Notes under the pieces: generated by a model | What the model saw: only the letters and a program-made list of their open reading frames with translations | What the model was told of the DNA's origin: nothing | Databases searched by the model: none | Position numbers and translations under genes: made by a program | Shown here: positions 20,563-31,144 of the stretch, in pieces | Position numbering within the stretch: position 1 is the first letter of the stretch | How the letters are laid out: each line of letters starts with the position of its first letter | DNA from: Lentinus brumalis | Taxonomy: Eukaryota > Basidiomycota > Agaricomycetes > Polyporales > Polyporaceae | Direction of reading: 5' to 3' | Length of the DNA: 64,000 nt | NCBI GenBank assembly: GCA_001792895.1 | Contig: MARA01000023.1 | Span: 496,001-560,000, forward strand

Positions 20563-22892
20563 TCACCGCCACGTCGCCTGCGATCCTTCGCCTCGTCTCG
20601 CTCCCCGCATCCCTCCACCTGCCGGGCCCCATTTGCCCCTCATTCCACCTCTCGCGTGGTTCCCAGAGACTCTTCCCGGTGCTGCTGTCGTGAAGCGGTT
20701 ACCGTGCTCGTTGTTCGCACCCCGCCATCTACCTCCTCCGCCTCGCGCCGAGTGTTGAGGGCCGCCGCCCCGCCCTCTGCCTCCCATCGGAGCTTCCGAC
20801 CCCTCGATTTGCAGTCTCGTATGCGAGCCGGAACCAGCCTCTGGGCCTCGCCAGCCCCGCATCCTCGAGAAGGGGCACTCATGATCTTCATGATCAACGC
20901 CTCTGCAGCCCGCGCACCAGAAAATGCGCTGAGCTCTGCCCGCGCCGCACAGGAGAGAGTTGTATCGGTACGTCCTCATCTCGTCTATCCACTCGCGCCA
21001 CGCGTCAGTGTCGTCGGTCGGCGCTATTATGTAGATGTTTGCGACATATGCACCCTTCTTCGTCACCGTGATCTTGATCTCGAGGGAGTTGATGATGAAG
21101 GCGGTTCTCCTGTCTCTCGCGATATGCTTGAGCTGATCGTTGTCCTGCACCAGGTCGTCAAGACGATTCAGCATGTAGTCCGATTGCAAGACTCCTAGTA
21201 CCGCTTTCCGGATGGCGTCAACGTCGGGCCGGAGGAAGCCCGTCAGCCCGCAAACGTATCGCGGGTTCGTCATGGTCCTCAGATGGGTAATTATCGAGAC
21301 GCCTTTTGTGGAGGCCGCGCGGATCTTCGTCATCTCCCAAGCACCCGCCGCCGTCAAACCTCTGATTACCCAGAGGAAGGGCAAGTCACGCGATTGCAGG
21401 GATGTGCGACAGTCCGGGTCCGGGGGAACGACATGGAAATCAGTCTCGCCGGTGAGTAGAGTCGTCAGGTTGGTGACAGACGTCTCAATGTGCCTGAGGA
21501 CGGCATCGTTCTCTGTGTACTTGAAGTTGAAGACCGTGAACGGAACCACCGGCTCCTGCCCCCACCGTACTAGTCCGATGAAAGATGGAGAGAGGCCTTT
21601 CAGGATCGCTTCCGTGTCCTCCATATGGACCGTCCACCTATCGTCTTGTGGGTTCGCGACCAGCGTCGGCATATCGACCAAGCTTTCGTCGTGATCCGGG
21701 TCCAGCGGCCGCACGAACTCTCTGCCCTCCTCGTACGCCAGCCTGCTCCTTCCAGACCTCGATCTTCCTCTGACCGCGTGACGATCACGCAGATCGTCAT
21801 CGTAGTCTTCGTCCATCTCTTCCTCCGGCGTGGGAGGGCGAGTCATCCGTATGGAGGGATGCTCGCCGATGCGGCTGCGGCGTTCGCCCAGTGAAGGCTT
21901 CTCCGACGCCCGCCAGTTCGCCACGCCACTCTCATGGACACGTCCAGCCACAAAGACGTTCCCTTGCTGGACTCGGCTCCGGTTCCTATGCTCCCAGGCT
22001 TTTGTATTTGGTAGGGCAGAGAAAGCCGTCCTGGCACGCGTATATCTCAGCTCCTCCGCGTCTTCGTCGCCCTCCTCGTCCGATATCATTCGGTCGCGGC
22101 TCTCCGTGTCCTCCAGGCCGTCCACCGCCCGCCTTCCTTTCTCCAATCCCGTCACGGGTCTTCCGGGCCCCATAAGTTCTGGTGCGTAGCCTCCACACCA
22201 CTGCCGCCCATACTCTCCTCCGGTCTCGCCTTCCTCCGGGTCCGACAGCACCTGTTGAAGGGATCGTTCCAGCCTAACAGCTTGTCGAGCATCACCTCCG
22301 CGCCGTGCATCCGGCGACCGTATCGGGTTGGGCGATCGCAGCAGGGACCCTCCATCATCTTCGTCGTCATCAACATCCATGCACGTCAAACCCTCGTGTC
22401 TCGCAGCTCTTGGGACATCCCTTTCCGTACCCAGAGCCTGCGTGCTCGTCCTCGAGGCGTGGATGTCCGGTCGTTCGGAACGTAGAGTTCCGATCGGCGT
22501 CGGCTTCCAGAAGCGTGTTCCCGCCCTTTCCTCGAACGCAATCCCGGCACGGCGGGGTCTCGTATTCGAGGCGACGGTACTGACACTATGCGGGGTAGGG
22601 GCCTTTCCAGATCGGTTCGCCACGCTATCATAGTCGTGTCCTTGGAGGGAGCGTGACGGCAGCTGCTTAGGCGTGGACACGGCTACAGACGTGAATCGAC
22701 TATCGCTACCACTCCTCGGAACCCCGCCGTCGCCCATCCACGGATTCCCAAGCAATTCCTGAGAAAGCGGGAGTCTAGTGCCATCCTCCTCGTCTCGCTC
22801 CTCCCGCTCTCGTCTCGGCCTCCGCATTGTCCTGCTCTGTTCTTCGCTAACGGTGGAACCCCCCAGGATCGCTTCCCCAGACTCGTTACGAC
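20563..22892 (-). CDS. LINE ORF1 (gag-like), main frame
   Basis: An open frame of at least 754 codons from the ATG at 22827, open upstream to about 22890. A CCHC zinc knuckle of the C-x2-C-x4-H-x4-C type occurs near residues 637-651 (CAGCRGVDHEDHEC), preceded by a globular domain (HTYLRT-type hydrophobic blocks such as VVPFTVFNFKYTENDAVLRH) and followed by a Gly/Arg-rich tail. This is the layout of LINE ORF1 proteins that coat the element's RNA. The frame overlaps a second open frame on the same strand that extends further upstream. Confidence 0.75.
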
Positions 22893-23498
22893 GCCCGACA
22901 TGTTACGCACGAGCATCTGCTCACCAGCAAATTCGTCCGCGCGCTGCGCTCGCGCCTGAGCCGCCCGGTATGCAGAATCAGCGTCGGTGTCCTCGCGCCG
23001 TTCTTCCGGCTCTCCAGCACCGGGGGCAGCCGTCTCGTCTAGCTCGCCTTCCTCGCGCGGTCCGAGTTCGTTCTCGTCGAAGAGGTAGTTGTGCGGGGAT
23101 GGGAAGGCAGCCCACATGGGCGCGCTGTCTGTACTTGTCGTCGGCGACGCCGTTGCTTGACCTTGGCCGTTTCCGAGCCTCTCCTGGCCGGCCTCGCTCG
23201 TCCACGACTCGATAGGTGAACTCGGGGGAAGGGAGTCGGTGCCGCCAGCACCCTGCACTCCGTCGGCGACCAGTCTCAAACCCGCAAGAAAGATGCTCAC
23301 CTGCTGGACGATCCCTTGGTCTTTTACACTCCCTGGTCCTCCGCGTTCCGTCGTCTCGTCGTCGGACGCCACTGGTACGTCCACCATCGCGTTCGACTGC
23401 GACGTGTCGTCGTCCGGCAGCCATGCGTTTCCGTTAGCAGGAGGATAGTCGAGGCCTGATAGCCTCGTCGACCGTCTGCGATTACTCACAGGCGGCAT
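22683..23498 (-). CDS. LINE ORF1, upstream part in another frame
   Basis: From the ATG at 23498 this frame encodes MPPVSNRRRSTRLSGLDYPP and an acidic Ser/Thr-rich stretch. It overlaps the main ORF1 frame by about 200 bp. The two differ by a -1 step, and a run of six G (minus strand, 22859-22864) lies in the overlap. The simplest reading is one ORF1 broken by loss of one base in that run. A real -1 frameshift is less likely because no standard slippery heptamer is present. Confidence 0.5.
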   Translation of the reverse strand: MPPVSNRRRSTRLSGLDYPPANGNAWLPDDDTSQSNAMVDVPVASDDETTERGGPGSVKDQGIVQQVSIFLAGLRLVADGVQGAGGTDSLPPSSPIESWTSEAGQERLGNGQGQATASPTTSTDSAPMWAAFPSPHNYLFDENELGPREEGELDETAAPGAGEPEERREDTDADSAYRAAQARAQRADEFAGEQMLVRNMSGVVTSLGKRSWGVPPLAKNRAGQCGGRDESGRSETRRMALDSRFLRNCLGIRGWATAGFRGVVAIVDSRL

Positions 23499-23939
23499 GC
23501 TGTAGCGCTGTCTCGGCGGCTGGTTCTGACGCGGCGAGGCGCTCAGTTGAGGCAGGAGATGGAGGGCAGAGAGGTGGAGGCAGGGGAGGGGAGGAGGGTG
23601 AAATTCGCTCGCTCTGGAGGACTTGAGGCCAGCAACATTGTCGTTGTTTGTTTGTTCGTACCCGTTTAGTCGTACCTTCTCTCGCGTCGCCCAAATCGTC
23701 AGCATAACTGTATTTCTTCCTGCATTTACGTCGGCAGCTTCAAATCGTCTCGCGCGTTTCAACCATTGCGATCCTGCTTGCGGCTCATAGCGCTTTCCTT
23801 TCCTTCTTGGTACAGGCGCCGACGCCGGGAAATTCCGGCCGTGTACACTTTTCCCCAAAACCGGCAGGTTTGACAAGAAACGGGCGCCATCTCGTTCCTT
23901 CCAACTCACCATATCCCCGTTCCCTTGTTCTTCCACGCG

Positions 23940-25179
23940 CCAGTCGTCGCTCGTCCTCTCGTTTGGCTTTCTTACCGGTACGTGTTGAGATCGCCATCAA
24001 GACATCCTCCTCGAGTCAGCTCTCACCACCGTCCTCGCGCGCCAGACGTTCGATCTTGCCCCATCAGCTTCCCATCGCTGTCGAAACAGGTGCTCCCGTC
24101 TCCATAGACGGCATCCCCGACGCCGTACGTCGCCCTGCCCATCAGCGCAGGCGATGTCGTAGCTTTCACAGTCTGCGATCGACCTCACACATCGTAGACT
24201 TCCCTCGTAAGGGTGCGTCACGGACGTCCAGTGTCCCCATTCTTCTCATTCGTCGTGTCCTCTGCCCCGTTTTTGTCAATTAAGCTCATGCTTTCTGCTC
24301 CTTACCATTTAGCATCGCCTTTAGTCTTCTCGACGTCTCAGGCTTTACTTATCCTTCTGACTGAGGGCGCACACTCCTTCCCGCGCGTTCCTTGCGCTTC
24401 CTCGTGCGTCGTTTCGCTTCTGCAGATCTAGCTCATGCTCAGACCCAGGACTGCATAGCCCGTACCCTCGTCTACTCGCGTCTCGCCGTACGCCCGCTTT
24501 GCATTTAAGACCGGCCACTGCCACTGTTAGACAGATGCGCGGGCGTTCGCGCGCTGACCTTCCTACCTGTTCCGCCTTTTCACGACCACATCCTCGCCGC
24601 CCAGGTGTCCCGATCTTTACGATCTTTGTATCCGCTTACGCGTGGGGGCCCTCCCCAGAATCGTACGTCGTTTCGTCATCGATCTTCCTTGATCTGCTCC
24701 TCCTGACACTTCTTCTTTGAAATCTGCGTCATAGTCTGTCGCCGCCGCACAGCCTTAGAGACAGAGAACCGCGCGCACAGCTACCGTGGCATGTTCTGTC
24801 GGTGCGTGACACTTGTGGCTGCTTCTCTCCTTTCTAGACCACCGCCAACGTCATGCCTTCCATAGAGCTCGCTCTCGCGTGTCTTGCGCTCGACGCGCGC
24901 ACGCCGTCTTCTTCCACGCGTTCAAGAGCGTCACCCTCGACCACATCTCCTCCAAATCCCGGGCTCTGCCGCTCCCATTTCTCTCAGCCTTCGCCCTCCC
25001 AGAGTGCTTTTGCCCGCCGCGCCGTTGCTGGCCAGCGCCGAGTTGTGTCTTCGCGCAGCTGATCATTTCACCTGTCTGTCGCACACCCATCGCCGCTTGC
25101 TCGTCTGCGGGCGTCGTCTGAGCGAAGAAGTCTCGTCTTTCCGGTCAAGATGGTAAGCATGTGCCTATTACATCGCGCG
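23940..25179. other. LINE leader, no gene seen
   Basis: The + strand is strongly C/T-rich (so purine-rich in the element's sense). No long minus-strand frame. Probably untranslated leader. Confidence 0.5.
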
Positions 25180-25890
25180 TCATTTTGCATAATCATACTT
25201 CATCCATAGGTGCATGGCAAAAGTACCCTCTCCTTCCGCCCTCAAGTCCTTGTTCGCCTCCTCACCCTTCCTCAGTGGCCTCGCTCTGAAGACCGCTCTG
25301 GTTTTTCCTCTCCCCGCCTTCAACGCGCAGTTCTCTGCCTCGCATACACCGTCCATGCGTCTCGCCTTGCCCGACAGGGTGATAAGTGCACCTGCAAACT
25401 CCCTCGCGCCCTCCATCCTCCATCCTCTCGTTGTGACCTCTGGGACGAACGGCATCGTCACCTCTACCCATCCTACTGCGTTCCCTTCGCAGTCGTTGCG
25501 TATCAGAATTTTCATCCATCCACCTCCTGCATCTGCAATCCTCGCGATCCTTCCGGCCACGTGCGGGTCGTACGGGCCATACTCCTCGAGCCGTGTGCCT
25601 CTCTTCTCCTCTGAGTCTTTCGTCAGCGCCACCACGCGGACTCGATCGCCAGTGGCCAGGAGGTTAGATGGCATGAGGGTGGTTGAGTAGACGTGCGACT
25701 GCATTCTCGCTCCGCCTTCCCATGCGTGCGACTCTCCATATCCTCTCCACCACGCGTATATCTCCGTCCTTCCGTCCTCCTCGCAGGCCACCCGAAAGCA
25801 CGCCTTTCCTCCTCGCGCACTCCTCTCCTTCTCATACGTCGGCATCCCTTTGCCTCTTCCACCAGCCAGCGTGAAGTCATGGCCAGGCAT
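25180..25890 (-). CDS. Unknown ORF in the 5' part of the LINE
   Basis: An uninterrupted frame from ATG (25890) to TGA (25180), 236 codons, start MPGHDFTLAGGRGKGMPTYE. The middle looks like a small beta-rich fold: GDRVRVVALTKDSEEK, then HVAGRIARIADAGGGWMKIL, then GWVEVTMPFVPEV. One Cys-x4-Cys pair (CEAENC) is present. No zinc knuckle, polymerase or nuclease motif is seen. It sits between the element's 5' end and ORF1, on the element's coding strand. I do not recognise the family. It may be an additional element gene, or host DNA picked up by 5' transduction or nested insertion. Confidence 0.5.
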   Translation of the reverse strand: MPGHDFTLAGGRGKGMPTYEKERSARGGKACFRVACEEDGRTEIYAWWRGYGESHAWEGGARMQSHVYSTTLMPSNLLATGDRVRVVALTKDSEEKRGTRLEEYGPYDPHVAGRIARIADAGGGWMKILIRNDCEGNAVGWVEVTMPFVPEVTTRGWRMEGAREFAGALITLSGKARRMDGVCEAENCALKAGRGKTRAVFRARPLRKGEEANKDLRAEGEGTFAMHLWMKYDYAK

Positions 25891-26974
25891 CCTCGCTATG
25901 CTGTTCGCGGGGCCGAGTTACGCTGCTTTGCCGTCTACTCTGTGTTGGGCAGAGTGGTGAGGCGTAGAGCTGTTTCGTCGTCGCGTTTGTGGGGAGGTAG
26001 TGGGGTGGGGACGTTCCATCGTTACTGTCGTTTGCTTTTAATGCATAGAGATGTTGCCAGAGACGTAATCGCGTAAGGAGTGACTTCAGCAGCAGAGCTA
26101 CTGTTGACATGGAAAGAGTGTGGGGGCGCGATTCGGGCCGAAACGGGTGGTACTTCAAAGAGCGACAGCAGTTGGAGTTCAGATTCGGGGCGGAACGGGT
26201 ACCCATCCTCTCCTTTTTGAAGGGCTCATGGGGAGCATCTTACTCATCAGGTTACGCCATGTCTCGCCATGGTTGCACCATCCTCACACCATGCCCGCTA
26301 GAGCATTTGTCCAGCAATCGCAGGGCAGTAGGTTTTCCCCGGTGATCGAATCATCCTTCACCGGCCTAGACGGTCGTGCTGGGGCATCCCTCCTTTGCAG
26401 ACAAAGCTCGCAATTTAGAATCCCGATGTCAGTCTTCTAGCTAGTAGCCTTCCAGGGTGCCCGCGTTGCTCAGAGGGGTCACACAAGCCACGTCGTATGA
26501 TCTCTCCTCATCCTTCGCGCCTTCCCGCCACCGTGACACATCGTGTTTACGTTGATTGCCTCAGGCTTCCAGTTACATCAGGCAGCTGACGTATGCTGCC
26601 AGCAGGACGTGTCCGCTACAGTCTTACCACAGTTCTCCCCTACTCCTTTGTAGCCTTCGTACTCACCTGCCTGTCCTCAGGTTATGTGAGAGACGTGCCA
26701 TGTCTCAGCGTCCTGTCATAGACAAGACTGGAGGATCGTCGCGCCTCGCGCTCGCCTCGCACTGTGTGCATCTGGAGACTCCAGGGTTCTGGTACGTTCA
26801 TAGCACGCTGTACAACAGTTCTCTTGGGTCCTACGCCCGCAGCCCTTTCCTGGACCTCTAGATGTTTCTCTGACCACCCGAGCATTTATTTAATCCGCAC
26901 GTCTCAGCCCCTCCTATTGGCTGAGGATCGTGGGAAGATTCAGATGGTGGTGGTCACCGGAAGAGGAGTCCCCA
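25891..26974. other. LINE 5' terminal region
   Basis: No clear gene. It has a loosely repeated GATTCGGGxCGxAACGGGT motif (about 26130 and 26185). A 16-base stretch at 26500-26515 is identical to one at the ORF2 end (14952-14967). It probably holds the internal promoter. Confidence 0.45.
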
Positions 26975-26991
26975 TATATATCCACTTATTT
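26975..26991. repeat. LINE target-site duplication, 5' side
   Basis: TATATATCCACTTATTT, exact match to 14683-14699. Joining the two flanks restores continuous sequence downstream of the Hsp20 gene. Confidence 0.9.
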
Positions 26992-27971
26992 ATGTAGTTG
27001 TAGTCCAGTAGATACACACTTCAGGCGCTTGGCGCCGGCCCGCCCCTCTGTACATTGCTCATAAAATGCTTCTTGCCCACGATACAACCACTCAAGTAGA
27101 CCAGGTGGGAGCTTCAAGTTGTCACAGCAGTTAAACCTGTCAATGGTCAGATCACAGTGTTCCAAACAAGGCAACGTTAGCGCCCAAAGTGGGCAACGCC
27201 AGCCAACGCCCGCCGTTCTCCTCGGACGGCATGCATGTTTTGCTCCGTCGATGATCGCCTCCACGCTCAGCCATTGTCAGGCTCTCAGCACCATTCTTGC
27301 GAACCAGGCTCAGAAGCCTTGTCAAGCTATACACGTGCTTTGACTAGGAGGTCAGCAAACTGTCAATAGGGCCTGTGTTCGGGTGAAGATCGACATCTTG
27401 AAGGCGGCGGAGAACGCAGAGAACGCATGAGAAGACACGCAGCTGCACCCATCCAAGCCAGGGGAGGTATGAGACTTCCGTGAGTCGAACAGTGTCTTCC
27501 AAAAGTGTCTCAATCTCCGAACTTGGCAGGCAAACAGCCTGACAATGTTCTGGCTAAGTAGTCGTCCCGGGCGCTGTACAGTCTCTCCATCGATAGCCAC
27601 CATCATGCTATAAGACAAGGACGCTGTCTGAGACATGCTAACTTCTTCCCTTCCCGTCCCCAATACCCGGTGCCATTCTGCTCTAGACAACCGAAATCCG
27701 GTTCCACACAGGGGGCGGCGGTCGAGCAGAGAATGCAAGGCGCGATCGCTGGGCCACCCGTCCAACCTTCTGATTCCACGTGTTCCCGCGGTATGCAGTA
27801 TGTGTGTCCAACCTCCTTATACGGTCCTCCACGAGCAAGTACATGGGAATCAGCCATGGGACCCGATGCTCCCTTCGCTTCCACCCCAAGCGCCGACCAA
27901 TGCTGGTACATAAGACCCCGAGTCGGAGAGCCTGCTGATTTCCCCCATGCTCGCTACCACCATCGCGCAAG
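26992..27971. other. Intergenic, no gene recognised
   Basis: About 980 bp between the LINE flank and the P450 start. Short open frames on the minus strand (27.0-27.26 and 27.35-27.65 kb) lack ATG starts and recognisable motifs. The last few hundred bases should include the CYP53 promoter. Confidence 0.5.
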
Positions 27972-30366
27972 ATGCTCCTAGTCGACCGCCTCCTCGCCTT
28001 GGACCTTGTCTCCTGGTCGCTTCTGGGCCTCTCTGTGGTCCTGCTCGTCCATCTCGTGCCATACGTCCTCGATCCCCATGCTATCCGCGAATACCCAGGT
28101 CCTCTTCTCGCGCGACTGTCTGACCTCTGGCTAGGATGGGTCGCAGCTCATGGACACCGCTCCGAGCGTGTCCACGAGTTACACGAGAAATATGGTTAGT
28201 CGTCGCTCTATGATCCGCCCGTACTCTACATTGTGCGCCCGTGACCGCGGCCAAGTGTGCTAAAGGGCACCTACGTCCTGACGGCGGCGCTATTACCCGT
28301 CACCCGGTGCTCGATACACCCTCCGAACAGCATGACGTTCTGTGAGAGCGGCAGGCACCTCGACGATTCGGACGGGACAAGTCGCCGCCCGCGGTCTGCA
28401 CTGTTCGGCGGTTGCCCCCTGAGCTCTATCTGCAAGACATCATCGTGGGGCGTATATATTCACACGACAACGAAAGCCCCACTTCAAGGCCTCGACACCT
28501 GGTAGGAAACCAGGGGGAGCTCAAGGGAACTCAATCATTTTCCTGACTTTCCTGACTAAGCGCCCATGTAGGCAGAGATGTTAGACCTTCGCAAGCATGT
28601 CCTGGCCTTCGAACCATGCGTCTGCACCTTTCCCGCAAGTCGTGATTTCTCTTGCCTTTCCCCCGTTTATAACGCTGTCATCCCTGACGTGGAGGCTTCT
28701 GACAGAGCTCTCAGGCTGATGTCACTTTCCCGACAGGCACATTCGTGCGCATCGCGCCCAACCATCTCTCCATCTCCGACCCAGACGCCCTGCAGGTCGT
28801 GTACGGGCACGGCACCGGCACGCTCAAGTCCAACTTCTACGACGCCTTTGTCTCCATACAGCGCGGTCTTTTCAACACGCGCTCGCGTCCCCAGCATGCA
28901 CGCAAGCGCAAGATTGTCTCGCATATCTTCTCGCAGAAGAGCGTGCTCGAGTTCGAGCCCCACGTCCGCACACACCTGGCCCTGCTCTTCAAGCAATGGG
29001 ACAAGCTCTGCGAGGGCGGCTCCAAGGGGCTCTCGGGCGAAGAGGGCGAAGGCGGCTGGCGCGGTCGCGAGGGTCGCGTCTGGTTCGACTGCCTCCCATG
29101 GTACAACTACCTGGCGTTTGACATCATAGGCGGGTACCGCAGCCAATCCTAGGCGAACCCGGCACTGACGTCTGCAGCAGGCGACCTCGCGTTTGGCTCC
29201 CCGTTCGGCATGCTCATCGCATGCAAGGATTCAGCCCCCGTCGCGGTGTCGCACAAGGAGGCCATGGCAGCCTACGGCGACTCAGAAACTAGCAAGATCG
29301 AGATCCAGCATTTCCCCGCCGTGCAGGTCCTGAACGACCGCGGCGAGTACTCGGCCTCCCTCGGCGTCCTCCCGCCCCACTGGCGGCCCCTCGCGAAGCG
29401 CATTCCCTGGTTCAGCAGGGGCAACCAGGCCGTGCAGCGTCTGGCGGGCATCGCGGTAGCCGCGGTCGCGCAGCGCCTGGCGAACCCGCAGAACGACCGC
29501 GTGGACCTTTTGGCGAAGCTGCAGGAAGGCAGGGACGACAATGGCGACCCGATGGGCAGGCCGGAGCTCACGGCCGAGGCGCTCACGCAGCTCATCGCGG
29601 GCTCGGACACGACGTCGAAGTGAGTCCGGTGCCTCTGCTTCAATTGTGTCCTCGGTGACTGATGACGTATGCAGCACGACCTGTGCACTCACGTACCACC
29701 TCGCGCGGAACCCGCACGTCCAGCACAAGCTGCAAGAGGAGCTCGACCAGGCTCTCGCGGGCGACGACGATCCCGTGGCGACGTATGAGTCCGTCAAGCG
29801 GCTCCCGTACCTCGAGGCGGTCATCAACGAGGCGCTGCGCATCCACTCGACGTCGGGGATCGGCCTGCCGCGGCTCGTCCCGGAGGGCGGCCTGACGGTC
29901 TGTGGGAAGACCTTCCCGGAGGGTACGGTCCTGTCCGTGCCGACGTACACGATCCACCGCGACAAGGCCGTGTGGGGAGAAGACGTGGAGGCGTTCCGCC
30001 CAGAGCGCTGGTTCGAGCAGGACAAGGCTGCGGTGCAGAAGACGTTCAACCCGTTCTCGTTCGGTCCCAGGTCAGTGACTGCTGCATATGGAGCACTGTA
30101 GAGGCGTGAACTGACGACATCCTCTGGCTCCCTGTAGGAGCTGTGTCGGAAGGAACCTGGCAAATCTCGAGCTTCTGGTGATTGTCGCGTCGATTTTCCG
30201 CCGTTATGATTTCGTTCTGGAAGACCCAGACAAGGAGGTCAGTTCGATTCCGGCCCTGTGGGACTTGGGTGCTGATCTCATCCGCCTCGCACAGCTTGCG
30301 ACCAGGGAAGGCTTCCTCCGCAAGCCTGTGGAGTGCAAGGTCGGTATGAAGCGGAGAAACGTGTGA
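27972..30366 (+). CDS. Cytochrome P450, CYP53 family (benzoate 4-monooxygenase type)
   Basis: Six exons (27972-28194, 28737-29129, 29181-29619, 29675-30070, 30138-30237, 30295-30366) join in frame to 540 residues. An N-terminal membrane anchor (LGLSVVLLVHLVPYVL) is followed by the proline-containing linker YPGPLLARLSDLWLGWVAAH. Conserved blocks are FVRIAPNHLSISDPDALQVV, FDCLPWYNYLAFDIIGDLAF, the I-helix AGSDTTSN, ExxR in INEALRIHS, and the haem loop FNPFSFGPRSCVGRNLA with its Cys ligand. The block order and wording match CYP53, which para-hydroxylates benzoate in fungal aromatic detoxification; the substrate is inferred. Intron 1 is unusually long (542 bp). Intron 2 appears to start with GC instead of GT. 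The last intron (57 bp) is in frame and could be read through. Confidence 0.9.
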
Positions 30367-30790
30367 GGTGTTTCGTGAGAGCGCGGTCGGGATAACATGG
30401 TGACAGGATACATTGTTGTCTATGCATGTGGTGCGATACTTACTTCTTGTTCTCGTTCTATCCCTTGTCTTGCTCGAAGAGTCATCTTCCCGTAATAACG
30501 TCCCATAGGCAGGGCAGGCAGCTCGGGTGATAGCTCGATATGGACCACTGAATGGCAAAGGCGTACGTTCCGAAACCCAGTGGTGGGTACTGACCTTGAA
30601 TAGACACGCGGCGTGGAAACGATGCACGTCCTGCAACCGGTTGCGCGGTAGATTTCCATCCGTGGTAAAGATGGCAAGCCTGTTGCAAGGGTGTGAGCTG
30701 TAGATCAACTTCTCCACATACGAGCAGCATACGGTGCTCACCTCGAAGTACGACAAGTTCACATCTGTCAGAAACCTTCGACGACGCTTC
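30284..30790. repeat. Diverged direct repeat, left copy (CYP53 tail + LTN1 tail)
   Basis: Runs from the last CYP53 exon through a degenerate copy of the LTN1 3' end. It resembles 32767-33328 in the same orientation, with about two-thirds of bases matching by eye. In this copy the CYP53 part is functional and the LTN1 part is broken. Confidence 0.65.
30480..30790 (-). pseudogene. Degenerate copy of the LTN1 RING-domain end
   Basis: Minus-strand reading gives TTDGNLPRN, then RFHAACLFK, then a last exon ending SCLPCLWDVITGR-stop. These match the functional gene's ATDGSLPRK, RFHAACLFK and SCPLCRSEIMTGR-stop. Zinc-ligand cysteines are lost (CRTC is missing; CPLC has become CLPC) and a frame change separates the pieces. 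It is an old, non-functional duplicate. Confidence 0.75.
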
Positions 30791-31144
30791 CAGGAGAGAT
30801 GTTGGTATGCGTCGTTCTCTGGTGGGTGTTCACTCGATGGTCTCCTTCACCAGCCATCGGCATGCACAGGAGCTCTGTGATAGGGGCTATTGGCCTCGAT
30901 CAGCCCGCTGCTGGCTGCAGCGTACACATCCACCCCGACATCCGTCTGTGTCAGTCCATCCATCCTCATACTCCGCGCCATACCGTGCCGGCCTCGTCCT
31001 GCAGCTCGTCTACAAAGGATCTTCACAGGTTTTGGGTAGTCTGGGCATCGACGTGGTCACGACGGTGGAACCGGCCAGAACGCGCGGTGTGTGGCCCTCC
31101 GAGTCCTTTCACTGCGTGTTGCTCGTATCCTCCCAGCAACCACA

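Larger units (their letters stand above)
14700..26974 (-). mobile_element. Non-LTR retrotransposon (LINE, L1/Tad-like), about 12.3 kb
   Basis: The insertion is bounded by a poly(A) tract on the left and an exact 17-bp target duplication on both sides, so everything from 14700 to 26974 arrived as one unit or has been nested into it since. In the element's own 5'-3' direction (right to left): about 1.1 kb of leader, an unknown 236-residue ORF (25890-25180), about 1.7 kb of purine-rich leader, gag-like ORF1 (23498-20563, two frames), a 430-bp spacer, ORF2 (20134-14960) and about 250 bp of 3' UTR. Endonuclease, reverse transcriptase and RNase H motifs are all intact. It landed just past the 3' end of the Hsp20 gene. 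Confidence 0.88.

Noticed and set aside
22855..22870. Programmed -1 frameshift site in LINE ORF1
   Set aside because: The G run does not form an X-XXY-YYZ heptamer in the required frame and no clear downstream pseudoknot was seen; a 1-nt indel is simpler.
14680..26995. Chance origin of the 17-bp LINE flanking repeat
   Set aside because: An exact 17-bp match placed directly at the poly(A) tract is very unlikely by chance, even allowing for its A/T richness.
27000..27765. Minus-strand frames upstream of CYP53 as an F-box-type gene
   Set aside because: Frames start at non-ATG codons, switch between phases and show no F-box motif.
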